A stretch of DNA of 64,000 bases, from positions 1,856,212 to 1,920,211 of the forward strand of contig OX639965.1 of assembly GCA_951828235.1 (NCBI GenBank), read 5' to 3'. Positions 24,766 through 33,322 of the stretch are shown here, in pieces. This stretch comes from an uncultured Gammaproteobacteria bacterium. Lineage in GTDB: Bacteria > Pseudomonadota > Gammaproteobacteria > Steroidobacterales > Foliamicaceae. The notes below the pieces were generated by a model. That model saw only the letters and a program-made list of their open reading frames with translations. It was not told where the DNA came from and made no database searches. The translations under genes and the position numbers were made by a program. Each line of letters starts with the position of its first letter. The first letter of the stretch is position 1.

Positions 24766-26259
24766 ATGAAAGAGCGCCTGCCGTTGTTCATCGGCGGTGA
24801 ATTTGTCGCCGGAGAAAGCCACCGGATCCTGGCCGTCACCAATCCGGCCACGCAGGAGGTCTTGACCGAACTGCCTTTCGCAACGCAGGAGGAAATCGAT
24901 CGGGCCGTAGCAAGCGCAAAGCGCACCTTTTTCTCCTGGCGGGAAACGCCTGTCCCCGAACGGGCGCGCCTGATGCTCCGGTATCAGCATCTGCTGAAGG
25001 AACATCAAGACGACATCGCCCGCGTTCTCAGCCGCGAGACCGGCAAAATTTTTTCCGACGCCCAGGGGGATGTCTGGAGAGGCATCGAGGTGGTGGAGCA
25101 CGCCTGCAATATCGCCAGTCTGATGATGGGGGAAACCGCAGAAAACGTGGGCGGGCGGATCGACACCTGCACGTATACGCAACCTATTGGCGTGTGCGCC
25201 GGCATTACGCCATTCAATTTCCCGGCAATGATTCCCTTATGGATGTTTCCGCTCGCCATAGCATGCGGCAACACCTTTGTGCTCAAGCCGTCCGAGCACG
25301 ATCCAATGACGCCAAACTTGCTGGCCGAACTGTTTGTGGAAGCCGGAGCGCCGGAAGGCGTGTTGCAGGTCATTCATGGTGGCAGGGATCAGGTGGACGC
25401 CTTGCTCGCGCATCCTGACATCCGCGCTATCTCGTTCGTGGGTTCCCTGCCTGTGGCCCGGCACGTCTATCGTACCGGCACGCAGCATCTGAAGCGCGTT
25501 CAGGCCATGTCCGGCGCCAAGAACCACATGGTGGTGATGCCTGACGCCAACAGGGAGCGGGTCATCAGGAGTCTTGTCGGCGCCTCCTGCGGCGCGGCCG
25601 GTCAACGCTGCATGGCCATAAGCGTGGCGGTATTTGTCGGCGATGCCGCGAACTGGATTCCGGATATCCGCAATGCCATGGCTGCCGTAAGCCCCGGGCC
25701 GTGGGACGACGGGAACGCTGCCTATGGCCCCCAGATTAACCCGGAGGCAAAAGAGCGCATCCTTAAACTTATTGCCGACGGAAAGAACGAAGGCGCCGAC
25801 TGCCTGTTGGACGGGTCGAACTGCCGTGTGGCCGGCTACCCGGAAGGAAACTGGATAGGCCCTACGCTGTTTAGCAAGGTTTCCCCCGGCATGAGGATTT
25901 ACACGGAAGAAATCTTCGGTCCGGTGCTGCTGTGCGCGCAAGTTGGCGGCCTGGACGAGGCCATCAGGATCATAAACGCGAACCCGTACGGTAACGGCAC
26001 TTCGATATTCACTTCCTCCGGCGCCGCCGCGCGGAAATTCCAGCACGAAATTGCAGTCGGGCAGGTGGGTATCAACATCCCCATCCCCGTCCCTTTGCCG
26101 TTTTTCAGCTTCACGGGGTGGCGTCAATCCTTTTTCGGCGACCAGCACGCGTACGGAAAACAGGCGGTGAAGTTCTATACGGAGACCAAGACTGTGATGG
26201 CTCGATGGCCGGATGATGCCCCGCCCGGCGAGCCAAATATGACAATCAACCTCGCGTAG
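24766..26259 (+). CDS. mmsA: CoA-acylating (methyl)malonate-semialdehyde dehydrogenase
   Basis: Converts malonate semialdehyde to acetyl-CoA, or methylmalonate semialdehyde to propionyl-CoA, with release of CO2. The 497-residue protein shows [35 protein letters not shown] (where ordinary ALDHs carry a general-base Glu, ALDH6 enzymes carry Asn) and the nucleophile in [14 protein letters not shown]. These features mark the CoA-dependent ALDH6 class. As last gene of the operon it delivers the carbon of beta-alanine or 3-aminoisobutyrate into central metabolism, completing the route from uracil/thymine. RBS GGAGG is close upstream. Confidence 0.95.
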   Translation: MKERLPLFIGGEFVAGESHRILAVTNPATQEVLTELPFATQEEIDRAVASAKRTFFSWRETPVPERARLMLRYQHLLKEHQDDIARVLSRETGKIFSDAQGDVWRGIEVVEHACNIASLMMGETAENVGGRIDTCTYTQPIGVCAGITPFNFPAMIPLWMFPLAIACGNTFVLKPSEHDPMTPNLLAELFVEAGAPEGVLQVIHGGRDQVDALLAHPDIRAISFVGSLPVARHVYRTGTQHLKRVQAMSGAKNHMVVMPDANRERVIRSLVGASCGAAGQRCMAISVAVFVGDAANWIPDIRNAMAAVSPGPWDDGNAAYGPQINPEAKERILKLIADGKNEGADCLLDGSNCRVAGYPEGNWIGPTLFSKVSPGMRIYTEEIFGPVLLCAQVGGLDEAIRIINANPYGNGTSIFTSSGAAARKFQHEIAVGQVGINIPIPVPLPFFSFTGWRQSFFGDQHAYGKQAVKFYTETKTVMARWPDDAPPGEPNMTINLA

Positions 26260-26269
26260 CCGGTGCGTC

Positions 26270-26307
26270 GTCACGCTGAACCACCAGGTACTGCGCCAGA
26301 CTGCGCC
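26270..26307. repeat. 38-bp stray copy of a glnD internal segment
   Basis: Positions 26270-26307 match 28426-28463 (inside glnD, same orientation) at 36 of 38 bases; both differences are A/G transitions. The match stops abruptly at both sides. No reading frame of note uses it. It sits between mmsA and the hipBA operator region. Confidence 0.8.
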
Positions 26308-26366
26308 TATGTCGATGGCAAGAGAAAATTGCGTGAAGCCGTCTAAGTTTGCGTAGTGCCGCGTGC

Positions 26367-26480
26367 GTTCCCGATCGGGAACATTCGAGCCAGAAAACCG
26401 GGGATTATGGGGAAAAGACCCGTACGGGAAAAATCCATTGACATGCTGGCTTTGATCGCAGAAAATTCCTGATCGGGAGT
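26367..26480 (+). promoter_or_regulatory. hipBA promoter and three related palindromic operators
   Basis: Perfect palindrome GTTCCCGATCGGGAAC at 26367-26382, a shorter CCCGTACGGG at 26419-26428, and a degenerate copy ATTCCTGATCGGGAGT at 26465-26480 share a CCCG-NN-CGGG core. A promoter with TTGACA (26438-26443), a 17-bp spacer and GAAAAT (26461-26466) is overlapped by the third site. This fits autorepression by HipB, as known for hipBA in E. coli, though the operator sequence here is different. Confidence 0.6.
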
Positions 26481-26489
26481 TAAAGCGAT

Positions 26490-26735
26490 GTGGGGGCACG
26501 CATGCGCTTCGAGAGAATACTTTCACCGGCCCAAATCGGTCGCATGGTGCGGACCGTACGCAAGTCCGCCGGTCTGCGGCAGTATGAACTTGCCGGCGCC
26601 GCCGCCGTGGGTGTGCGCTTTATTGTCGATCTGGAAGCCGGCAAGCCCACGGCGCAGCTTGGCAAGGCGCTGCAGGTGCTTGGCGCTCTCGGTTGCTCCT
26701 TGAGTATCGAGACGCCTCCCGCGCCGCCGCCGTGA
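26490..26735 (+). CDS. hipB: HipB-type XRE antitoxin/repressor
   Basis: An 81-residue helix-turn-helix protein. QIGRMVRTVRKSAGLRQYELAGAAAVGVRFIVDLEAGKPT is a canonical Cro/XRE domain of the Y4mF/HipB group. In hipBA modules HipB binds DNA as a dimer, represses the operon and sequesters the HipA kinase. I use the GTG at 26490; ATG at 26502 is possible. Its TGA overlaps the hipA GTG by 4 bp, and palindromic operators lie directly upstream. Confidence 0.85.
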   Translation: MGARMRFERILSPAQIGRMVRTVRKSAGLRQYELAGAAAVGVRFIVDLEAGKPTAQLGKALQVLGALGCSLSIETPPAPPP

Positions 26736-28024
26736 GCCGCATACTCAACGTCTGGTGGGAAGAGCGTCTGGCCGGACAGCTGAGCCAGGACCGCCACGGC
26801 CAGATGTTATTCGCCTATGCGCAGGAGTGGCTTGACGCGGGCGACGCGGCGCTGCCGCTTTCGGTTTCCCTGCCCAAGCGGGTGGAACCTTATTCCGGCC
26901 GGGAGTGCGGCCCTTTTTTCGGAGGTCTGCTGCCCGACGAAGATCAGCGAGAGGTGGTGGCGCGAGTTCTTGGCGTGTCCGGGGCAAACGACTTCGCGTT
27001 GCTCGAACGGCTGGGGGGCGATGTGGCCGGCGCTTTGCAGTTGCTCCCTTTGGGGGCGGCGCCTTCAGTTCCCGCCACCCACGCACAACCCCTGCCGCTG
27101 TCGCCGGAGGACCTTGCGGCCCTGCTCGACGAGCTGCCTGTGCGGCCATTTTTGGCAGGTGAGGAAGGTCTTAGGCTGTCACTGGCCGGTGCGCAGGCAA
27201 AACTGCCCTTGATAGTTATAAACGGGGGGCTGGCGTTGCCGGCGGCCGGGCAAGCGACCACACACATCATCAAATCGCCCATCCCTCATTTGCCGGATAC
27301 GGTCGAGAACGAAGCCTTTGTAATGCGTCTTGCCGGGCGCATCGGACTGCAGGCAGCATGTGTGAAGCCGCGCATGGTCAGCGGCCGCAAGTTCCTGTTG
27401 ATCGAGCGCTATGACCGCGCCTCCGGCTCCAACGGGCGGGTGCGGCGCATTCATCAGGAAGATTTCTGCCAGGCGCTGGGGATCCGGCCTGAACGCAAGT
27501 ACGCCGCCGAAGGCGGTCCTACGCTGCAGAATGCGTTTGCGCTGCTTCGCGCAATCGCCGCCCGGCCCGCCGTCGAGTTGCTGAAGATGCTGGATGCGGT
27601 GATCTTCAATCTTATCGCGGGCAACGCGGATGCCCACGGCAAGAATTTTTCCCTGCTGTATGCGGACGACGGACCTCGCCTGGCGCCGCTCTTCGACCTG
27701 CTGTCCACGACAGCGTATCCCGCGCTTTCGCCGAGGCTGGCAATGAAGATCGGCAAACGCGCAACGCTCGAGGAAATGGATGCCCGAGGTTGGAAAGCGT
27801 TTGCCGACGATGCGCGCCTCGGCCTGCCGCTGGTGCGTCGCCGAGTCGGCGAAATCAGTGTAGAGGTGGCTGACCGGGCGCTTGAGGTGGCCGCCGCGCT
27901 GCAGGAGGAAGGATTAGACAAGACTACGCTATCCGAACTTGCGCACTCCCTGGCCAGCCGGGCGCGCCGCTGCGCCCGCACCATCGATCGCCGGTCGCCA
28001 CGCCGCAGGGCCGCCGGCGCATAG
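26732..28024 (+). CDS. hipA: HipA-type serine/threonine kinase toxin
   Basis: This 430-residue kinase toxin would phosphorylate an aminoacyl-tRNA synthetase (GltX in E. coli) and cause growth arrest. The N-terminal subdomain carries PYSGRECGPFFGGLLPDE. The core includes SLAGAQAKLPLI (ATP-binding), HIIKSPIPHLPDTVENEAFVM, the catalytic loop NADAHGKNFSLLY and the metal-binding APLFDLLSTTAY. Length is near that of E. coli HipA (440). GTG 26732 overlaps hipB. The gene is intact and converges on glnD with only 2 bp between the stops. Confidence 0.9.
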   Translation: MSRILNVWWEERLAGQLSQDRHGQMLFAYAQEWLDAGDAALPLSVSLPKRVEPYSGRECGPFFGGLLPDEDQREVVARVLGVSGANDFALLERLGGDVAGALQLLPLGAAPSVPATHAQPLPLSPEDLAALLDELPVRPFLAGEEGLRLSLAGAQAKLPLIVINGGLALPAAGQATTHIIKSPIPHLPDTVENEAFVMRLAGRIGLQAACVKPRMVSGRKFLLIERYDRASGSNGRVRRIHQEDFCQALGIRPERKYAAEGGPTLQNAFALLRAIAARPAVELLKMLDAVIFNLIAGNADAHGKNFSLLYADDGPRLAPLFDLLSTTAYPALSPRLAMKIGKRATLEEMDARGWKAFADDARLGLPLVRRRVGEISVEVADRALEVAAALQEEGLDKTTLSELAHSLASRARRCARTIDRRSPRRRAAGA

Positions 28025-28026
28025 CG

Positions 28027-30672
28027 TCAGCCCGAATCCGCGAGTTCCGCCTGAAGGGCCGCGTGCAGCGCCTCCTGTTGCGGGCCGGACAGCGGTTGGC
28101 CGCGCTCATTGATCAGGTGAAACACGTCCTCGGCGCGCTCGCCTATGGTTGCAACTTTCGCGGTGCGCACCGCTATTTCCCGGCGGGTAAGGATGCCCCC
28201 CACCAGCCCCAGGAGTCCCGGCCGATCCGTGGTGACCAGCTCCATTACCGTGTGGCGCCCGCGCCGGTCGTCGCGAAAACTCACCTGCACGCCCACGTCG
28301 AAGGCCCGCAAGCGCCTCGGCAGTTTGCGGTGGGCCAGTTGTGAAGGCAGCTTGCCTCTGGCGAGTGCTGCCCTCAGGGAACCGCAGATGGCTTCCAGCC
28401 GGTCGGCGTCATGCAGCGCTGAACCGTCACGCTGGACCACCAGGTACTGCGCCAGGCTGCGCCGCCCGCCGGAAGGCAGGATGCGCGCGTCGAGTATGTT
28501 CAGCCCCTTGGTGTCCAGCACCGAGCAGGTGATAAAGAACCGCTGCACGGCAGACGGGCCGTGCACCAGTATCGCGGTATTGCCGTTGGCCGCGTCGGTG
28601 CGCGCGGCCACCTGGAAGCGGTCGCCGGCCAGGCCGGTGTCAAGGGCGATCGTGTGCCATACGATCTCGTCGTCGCGGAACAACCAGAAATAGTCCTCGG
28701 CAAAGCGGTCCCACAGAGCGCGGATCCGCTCCTTTTCCAGCCCGCGGTCGCGCAGTTGCAGCAGCGCGGCGTCTTCGCGCTCCCGCAGCAGTTCCTCGGT
28801 CCCGCGGGGCTGTTCTATGTTCATCCGCAGCGCCCGTTCCGTCTGGCGGTACAGGTCCTCGAACGCCCGGGCCTTCCAGGCCGTCCACAGGTTGGGGTTG
28901 GTGCCCCGCACGTCGGCCACGGTCAGCAGGTAAAGGTGGTCCAGGTGGACCTGGTCGCCCACCAGGCGGGCGAAATCGCGAATGACCGCGGGGTCGTAGA
29001 CGTCCTTCTTCTGGGCGGTCATCGACAGCTGCAGGTGGTGCTGTACCAGCCACGCCGCCAGGGCCGACTCGCGGGGATTCAAGCCATGGTCGGCGCAGAA
29101 TTGTTCGGCCTCGCCGGCGCCCAGTTGCGAGTGGTCGCCGCCGCGGCCCTTGGCGATATCGTGGAAAAGCCCGGCTATGTAGAGCACGGCGGGGTTTTCG
29201 ATTCCTTGCATGATCTCCGACAGTACGGGATCCTTGCTTTTCTCCGCGGGCAGGGCGAACCGGCGGAGATTGCGCACCACGCGCAGGATGTGCGCATCGA
29301 CCGTGTAGCTGTGAAAGAGGTCGTACTGCATCCGGCCGGTAATCAGCCCGAACTGCGGTATGTAGGCGCCCAGGATTCCGTAGCGGTTCATCGCCTCCAG
29401 CTGGCTGGGCGCATCGGCGGGCGCGGACAGCACCTGCATGAAGGTGCGGCGGTTCTTCGGGTCCTTGCGGAAACTCCGGCCGATCGAGGGCGCGGCTTCC
29501 GTCAGCCGCTCCACCAGGGGGCCGCTGAAGCCGCGGATATCCGGATGCGTCTGCCGCAGCAGGAAGGGCTCCAGCAGCGCCCGCGGCGAGTCCCTCAGCA
29601 GGTGGAGCCGCTTCGAGTCGAGGTAACCGTTGCGCAACAAAAAGCGCGCGTTGACGCGCCGCTCGGAGGTGCGGGTGCGGCCGATGACCTCGCCCAGTCG
29701 CCGGAGAATGATTTCATTGAACAGCGAGACGCTGCGGGTGGTCCGGTAATAGCGCTGCATGAACTGCTCGACGGCGCGGTTGCCGGTCTGATCGTTAAAA
29801 CCGAAGACTCCGGCGAGCTGTTTCTGGTGCTCAAACAGGAGCCGGTCTTCCATGCGGCCCGCGTGTATGTGGAGCGCAAAGCGCACCTGCGAAAGGAAAT
29901 CGCGCGCCCCGCGAAGCGCGTCCAGCTTCTCGGCCGAAATCAGTCCCCGTTCGGCCAGGGTTTCGAGCGTGGCCGATCCGAAGCGGCGCTTGAGAATCCA
30001 GTGCATCGTGTGCAGGTCGCGCAGTCCGCCCGGTCCGTTCTTGACATCCGGCTCCAGATTGGAGGCGGTGTCGCCGAAATCCGCGTTGCGCCGCTCCTGT
30101 TCCCTGAGCTTGGCCCGGTAAAACTGCACGGGGGACCAGACGCTGCGGGCATTGATGGCTTTCGTGAGTTGCCCGAACAGCCGGGCGGAGCCGGCCAGAA
30201 GCCGCGCTTCCAGCAGCGCCGTCATGATCGTGACGTCGGCGCGGGCCTGGTCCCGGGACTCCGCCACGGTCCTTGTGCCGTGCCCCGGCTTGAGCCCCAC
30301 GTCCCACAGAAACGCCAGAAATGCGCCCACTTCAGCCCTGGCGCTGCGCGAATAACCCTGCGGCATCAGGACCAGCACGTCGACGTCCGACGCGGGGTAC
30401 ATCTCCTCGCGGCCGTAGCCGCCTACAGCCAGCAGGGCGGCGCCGCGCAGCGCGGGGCCGGCGTGCAGATGCCACAACCCGCAAAGCAGTTCGTCCAGCT
30501 TCCGGGACCGCCGCCTCAGCAGTTCAGGTGTGCTTTCCCGGTTGCTCAGGAAAGCCTCGCGGATGCGCTCTTCATGCTTCCGGATGCGGTCACGGCAGGC
30601 GCCGAGTTGCCGTTCGCGCGGACCCGCCAACGGCAGCGCCTCAGCGGCCGCAGTCGTCTGTTCAGGGTTCAA
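28027..30672 (-). CDS. glnD: Bifunctional PII uridylyltransferase/uridylyl-removing enzyme
   Basis: Senses glutamine and uridylylates or deuridylylates PII (GlnB/GlnK), controlling nitrogen assimilation. The 881-residue protein has the nucleotidyltransferase motif VGGYGREEMYPASDVDVLVL near residue 82, the PII-UTase helical region, an HD hydrolase motif (LYIAGLFHDIAKGRGGDHSQ) in the middle and two C-terminal ACT domains (the second MELVTTDRPGLLGLVGGILT). Length equals the family norm. Start TTG at 30672 overlaps the map stop by 11 bp; no better start is seen nearby. Its 38-nt internal segment 28426-28463 reappears near 26270. Confidence 0.96.
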   Translation of the reverse strand: MNPEQTTAAAEALPLAGPRERQLGACRDRIRKHEERIREAFLSNRESTPELLRRRSRKLDELLCGLWHLHAGPALRGAALLAVGGYGREEMYPASDVDVLVLMPQGYSRSARAEVGAFLAFLWDVGLKPGHGTRTVAESRDQARADVTIMTALLEARLLAGSARLFGQLTKAINARSVWSPVQFYRAKLREQERRNADFGDTASNLEPDVKNGPGGLRDLHTMHWILKRRFGSATLETLAERGLISAEKLDALRGARDFLSQVRFALHIHAGRMEDRLLFEHQKQLAGVFGFNDQTGNRAVEQFMQRYYRTTRSVSLFNEIILRRLGEVIGRTRTSERRVNARFLLRNGYLDSKRLHLLRDSPRALLEPFLLRQTHPDIRGFSGPLVERLTEAAPSIGRSFRKDPKNRRTFMQVLSAPADAPSQLEAMNRYGILGAYIPQFGLITGRMQYDLFHSYTVDAHILRVVRNLRRFALPAEKSKDPVLSEIMQGIENPAVLYIAGLFHDIAKGRGGDHSQLGAGEAEQFCADHGLNPRESALAAWLVQHHLQLSMTAQKKDVYDPAVIRDFARLVGDQVHLDHLYLLTVADVRGTNPNLWTAWKARAFEDLYRQTERALRMNIEQPRGTEELLREREDAALLQLRDRGLEKERIRALWDRFAEDYFWLFRDDEIVWHTIALDTGLAGDRFQVAARTDAANGNTAILVHGPSAVQRFFITCSVLDTKGLNILDARILPSGGRRSLAQYLVVQRDGSALHDADRLEAICGSLRAALARGKLPSQLAHRKLPRRLRAFDVGVQVSFRDDRRGRHTVMELVTTDRPGLLGLVGGILTRREIAVRTAKVATIGERAEDVFHLINERGQPLSGPQQEALHAALQAELADSG

Positions 30673-31432
30673 CCGGACCGTCTCCCAGGGTCAGGACTTC
30701 GTAACCGTGGGCCGTTACCAGAACCGTATGCTCCCACTGCGCCGACAGTTTGCGGTCGCGGGTCACCACGGTCCAGCCGTCCGGAAGCAGGCGGGTTTCG
30801 GGAAGCCCCTCATTGAGCATCGGCTCCACGGTTAGCGTCATTCCCTCGCGCAACGCCATGCCCGTGCCCGGCTTGCCGTAGTGCAGGACGTTGGGCGGCT
30901 CGTGGAACACCCGGCCGATACCATGGCCGCAGTATTCGCGCACGACGCTCAGACCCTGATTCTCGGCCATCGACTGAATCGCATGGCCGATGTCGCCCAG
31001 CCGCTTGCCGGGTCCGATCTCGCGAATTCCGGCCCACATGGCGTCGAAGGTTATCCCTGCCAGCCGCCGCGCCTTTATTCTCGGCCGGCCCACGTGAAAT
31101 ATACGGCTGGTGTCGCCGTGAAATCCGTCCTTGATCACGGTGATGTCGATGTTGAGCATGTCGCCGTCGCGCAGCTTGCGCTTTCCGGGGATTCCGTGGC
31201 AGACCACCTGGTTCAGGGAAGTGCAGATGGAGCGCGGAAAGCCGCGGTAATTGAGCGGCGCCGGTATGGCCCGCTGTTCCCGCGTGATGTATTCGTGGCA
31301 GATCCGGTCCAGTTCGCCGGTGGTCACGCCGGCCCGCACGTGCGGACCGATCATGTCCAGCACCTCGGCCGCCAGCCGTCCGGCAACGCGCATGCGCTGT
31401 TGCTCCTCGCTTGACTTGATGCTGACTTGCAT
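30662..31432 (-). CDS. map: Methionine aminopeptidase, type I
   Basis: Removes N-terminal methionine from nascent proteins. The 256-residue protein contains all five metal ligands of the pita-bread fold: the two Asp in LNIDITVIKDGFHGDTSRIF, His in YCGHGIGRVFHEPPNV, Glu in GMTLTVEPMLNEG and Glu in LSAQWEHTVLV. ATG at 31432 fits the family start (MQVSIKSSEEQQRMR). Codons upstream of it run into non-homologous sequence. In relatives map is divergent from rpsB; here an insertion sequence fills the gap, leaving 91 bp (31433-31523) for the map promoter, in which I see no convincing -10/-35 pair. Confidence 0.96.
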   Translation of the reverse strand: MQVSIKSSEEQQRMRVAGRLAAEVLDMIGPHVRAGVTTGELDRICHEYITREQRAIPAPLNYRGFPRSICTSLNQVVCHGIPGKRKLRDGDMLNIDITVIKDGFHGDTSRIFHVGRPRIKARRLAGITFDAMWAGIREIGPGKRLGDIGHAIQSMAENQGLSVVREYCGHGIGRVFHEPPNVLHYGKPGTGMALREGMTLTVEPMLNEGLPETRLLPDGWTVVTRDRKLSAQWEHTVLVTAHGYEVLTLGDGPVEP

Positions 31433-31681
31433 AGGGTCGTAATGGCTCAAGACTGGCGCCGGCGCCAATGGTAGCGCGCATTTCCCCGTCAAGCAGCGGA
31501 GCTTCGACCTGGCGGGAGCGCAATCCAATACGGACATGAGCCTGAAGCGTTGTGTTGGTTGTAAGCGGTCGGCGTGTTTGGGATTATTGTTGAAAGGGTC
31601 TGTATCTTGAGGTCTGTGCGATGGGTGTTCAAGGGTTGTGCGCCGGGTTTTTTCTTCCTGATCCAAGATCATTGGTGGCGG

Positions 31682-31818
31682 GTCCTGTGGAGTTGTGGTC
31701 GAGAGGCTCGCGAGTGGGGTCAGGCGGTGGGTAACGCGGTCGCGTTATCCACGGGCTGACCCCACGTCCCGTAAGGGCGCGGGCCGTTCCGCAGGACTCG
31801 TCCACAACTCCACAGGAC
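31682..31818. repeat. Nested palindrome within the insertion sequence
   Basis: Outer arms 31682-31698 and 31802-31818 are perfect over 17 bp and extend to 22 bp with one mismatch (31682-31703/31797-31818). Inside, 31714-31723 (GTGGGGTCAG) pairs with 31756-31765 and 31727-31738 with 31741-31752, making a long inner hairpin with a 2-nt loop. It resembles the layout of the purM and accA elements but lacks their CAAGGCGC/GCAACGCC core. Confidence 0.75.
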
Positions 31819-31838
31819 GGGCTTTAAAGGAAAGGCGC

Positions 31839-33101
31839 TCAGGCCGCGGTGGCGATGGCCTTGCCGATCTGCTGGAACAGGTGATTGCGTGCGCGGGTCA
31901 CGGCTTGCGCGGCTTCGAAGTCGCTGATCTTGAGGGCCACGGCGTCGAGCTGTTCGAAGGTGACGCCGGGGCGCAGGTGCTGTTCGGCGTTGTCCAGCGA
32001 CTTCAGCTTCTGGTAGGGCGTCATTACGTTATCGTCGCGGTAGCGCTTGCGCACCCGGCCTTTGGCGTCGATGACCTCGATGGGGAACAGGCACGGGCGG
32101 TGGTGGTTGAGAAACGGCGACAGTGAGTCCCGGTTGAAGGCGTTTACCGCTTCAACGAAGCGTATCGGGATATGGCTGTAGCCGAGCCACTTGCGGATCA
32201 CCGAGGCGTTCTTGCTCTCGACCAGGGCGTTGTCGTGGGATTGGCGGGCCCGGGACTTGGTGAAGTCGCCGATGTGCAGCTTCTCCAAAAGCGCCGCGAC
32301 CTGGTGGTTGATGTACTCGGAGCCGTTGTCGGCGTGGAACCCCATAACGTCAAAGGGAAAGGCCTCGATGAGGTCTTCAAGCGCCGGGATCAGGAAGGCC
32401 TCCGAGATCGCCGCCATACTGCCCACATGCTGGTATTGCGTGATCTCATCCACCACGTTGATGTGATAGATCCCCTTGACGCCGTCCTGATCGCCCTGGT
32501 GCACGGTGTCTACGCGCAAGAACCCCGGCCGGCCCCTGGGCTCGGGCCGCCGCCGCACCCCGATGGCCACCGCACTGGGGCGGGTGCGCTCGAAGACCTG
32601 GCGCACGTTGCGGTAGGTCAACGACTTGCGCAGGTTATACAGGTGCCCATTGGACAGTTTTGACAGGCGCTCAAAGCGCCGGTCGCCGAACATCTCCCAT
32701 TGGCGGCGCAGCACACAACGCGTGGCGGCGCCGGACATCTGGCCCAGGGCGGCGTCGACCTCCGCCAGGCGCCGGATGTCGGCGCGCGTGTACCGGCGCG
32801 CAAACGGCTTCGCCGGCGCCCCGCCGCGGCGGTCCTCGATCCGGCCGGTCACCCGGTGCTGGGCGATCAGGCGCGTCAACTGCGCCCGCGACAGCCCCGT
32901 CACCTTGCCCAGGTAGCGCTTCACCAGCCCCTTGTCCGCCTTGCCCAAACAGGGATAATCCAGCCGCACCAGCGTGCGACGAATCAAGCGGTAGATCCCC
33001 TCGCGGTCGGAGACGGCAAAGTCCACCGCCTCGCTGCCCTCAACAAAGGCGCGAACCTCTTCCAAAGTCCGAACCCGTTCGGTGTGTAGCGTCACGATCA
33101 T
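31839..33101 (-). CDS. DDE transposase/integrase-core transposase
   Basis: A 420-residue transposase. The N-terminal ~170 residues include helix-turn-helix-like segments ([21 protein letters not shown]). The catalytic rve-type core provides D198 ([11 protein letters not shown]), D258 ([12 protein letters not shown]) and E295 ([10 protein letters not shown]), a D-D-35/36-E arrangement. A C-terminal region follows. It appears full-length and uninterrupted. Resemblance is to IS481/IS3-like integrase-core transposases, but I cannot assign a family with certainty. The ATG at 33101 is 61 bp inside the right terminal repeat. Confidence 0.9.
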   Translation of the reverse strand: MIVTLHTERVRTLEEVRAFVEGSEAVDFAVSDREGIYRLIRRTLVRLDYPCLGKADKGLVKRYLGKVTGLSRAQLTRLIAQHRVTGRIEDRRGGAPAKPFARRYTRADIRRLAEVDAALGQMSGAATRCVLRRQWEMFGDRRFERLSKLSNGHLYNLRKSLTYRNVRQVFERTRPSAVAIGVRRRPEPRGRPGFLRVDTVHQGDQDGVKGIYHINVVDEITQYQHVGSMAAISEAFLIPALEDLIEAFPFDVMGFHADNGSEYINHQVAALLEKLHIGDFTKSRARQSHDNALVESKNASVIRKWLGYSHIPIRFVEAVNAFNRDSLSPFLNHHRPCLFPIEVIDAKGRVRKRYRDDNVMTPYQKLKSLDNAEQHLRPGVTFEQLDAVALKISDFEAAQAVTRARNHLFQQIGKAIATAA

Positions 33102-33213
33102 CCTCCGATGATCCCAAACGCACGCCTACAGGCTCATCTCTCGTTGGATCTACGTCACTCGTTCAGGCTCATGTCTCATTGGACAAGGCTGCGGGGCGCA
33201 AAGGGAAGCATGA

Positions 33214-33222
33214 TGCTATAAA
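33214..33222 (+). promoter_or_regulatory. Extended -10 promoter of rpsB-tsf
   Basis: TGCTATAAA (33214-33222) is an extended -10 element. No -35 at the right distance is seen, and the sequence at that distance lies just inside the flank of the insertion sequence (right end 33183). A leader of about 95 nt would precede rpsB. Confidence 0.5.
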
Positions 33223-33322
33223 ATTGCTGGCTCGCTCCGGCGGGCGAACATCGGGCGGCGGCAGGGCCTCGTCGCCGGGAAACAGCCTTCCGGGGTTTCT
33301 TAGTACTCACAGGAGCAAGCTA

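Larger units (their letters stand above)
31524..33183. mobile_element. Insertion sequence of 1.66 kb in the map/rpsB divergent region
   Basis: Imperfect terminal inverted repeats bracket the transposase: 31524-31546 and the reverse complement of 33162-33183. They share TCCAAT, then GACATGAGCCTGAA, differing by a 1-nt length change between these blocks. CAA occurs immediately outside both ends (31521-31523 and 33184-33186), a plausible 3-bp target duplication. A second degraded copy of the right terminus lies at about 33129-33149 (direct repeat CAGGCTCAT-N-TCTC-N-TTGGA). The region 31547-31838 between left end and transposase stop is non-coding and holds a nested palindrome. Confidence 0.78.

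Noticed and set aside
26488..26703. Alternative reading frame from ATG 26488 before hipA
   Set aside because: The frame from GTG 26490 gives the XRE helix-turn-helix and the GTGA overlap with hipA; the ATG frame gives no domain.
28561..30816. Very long antisense open frame (over 750 codons) opposite glnD, and similar ones opposite bamA (42400-44433), rseP (40944-42539) and dnaE (48928-50667, 50890-52566)
   Set aside because: These are the expected antisense frames of GC-rich genes with strong third-position bias; none shows a recognisable domain, ribosome site or plausible composition.
31433..31523. A map promoter in the 91 bp between map and the insertion sequence
   Set aside because: A TTGACG on the minus strand exists, but no -10 at acceptable spacing, so I do not list it as a feature.
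32660..33322. Upstream extension of rpsB into the insertion sequence
   Set aside because: The S2 N-terminus (M-A-Q-I-T-V) with AGGAG marks TTG 33323; the extension is antisense to the transposase.
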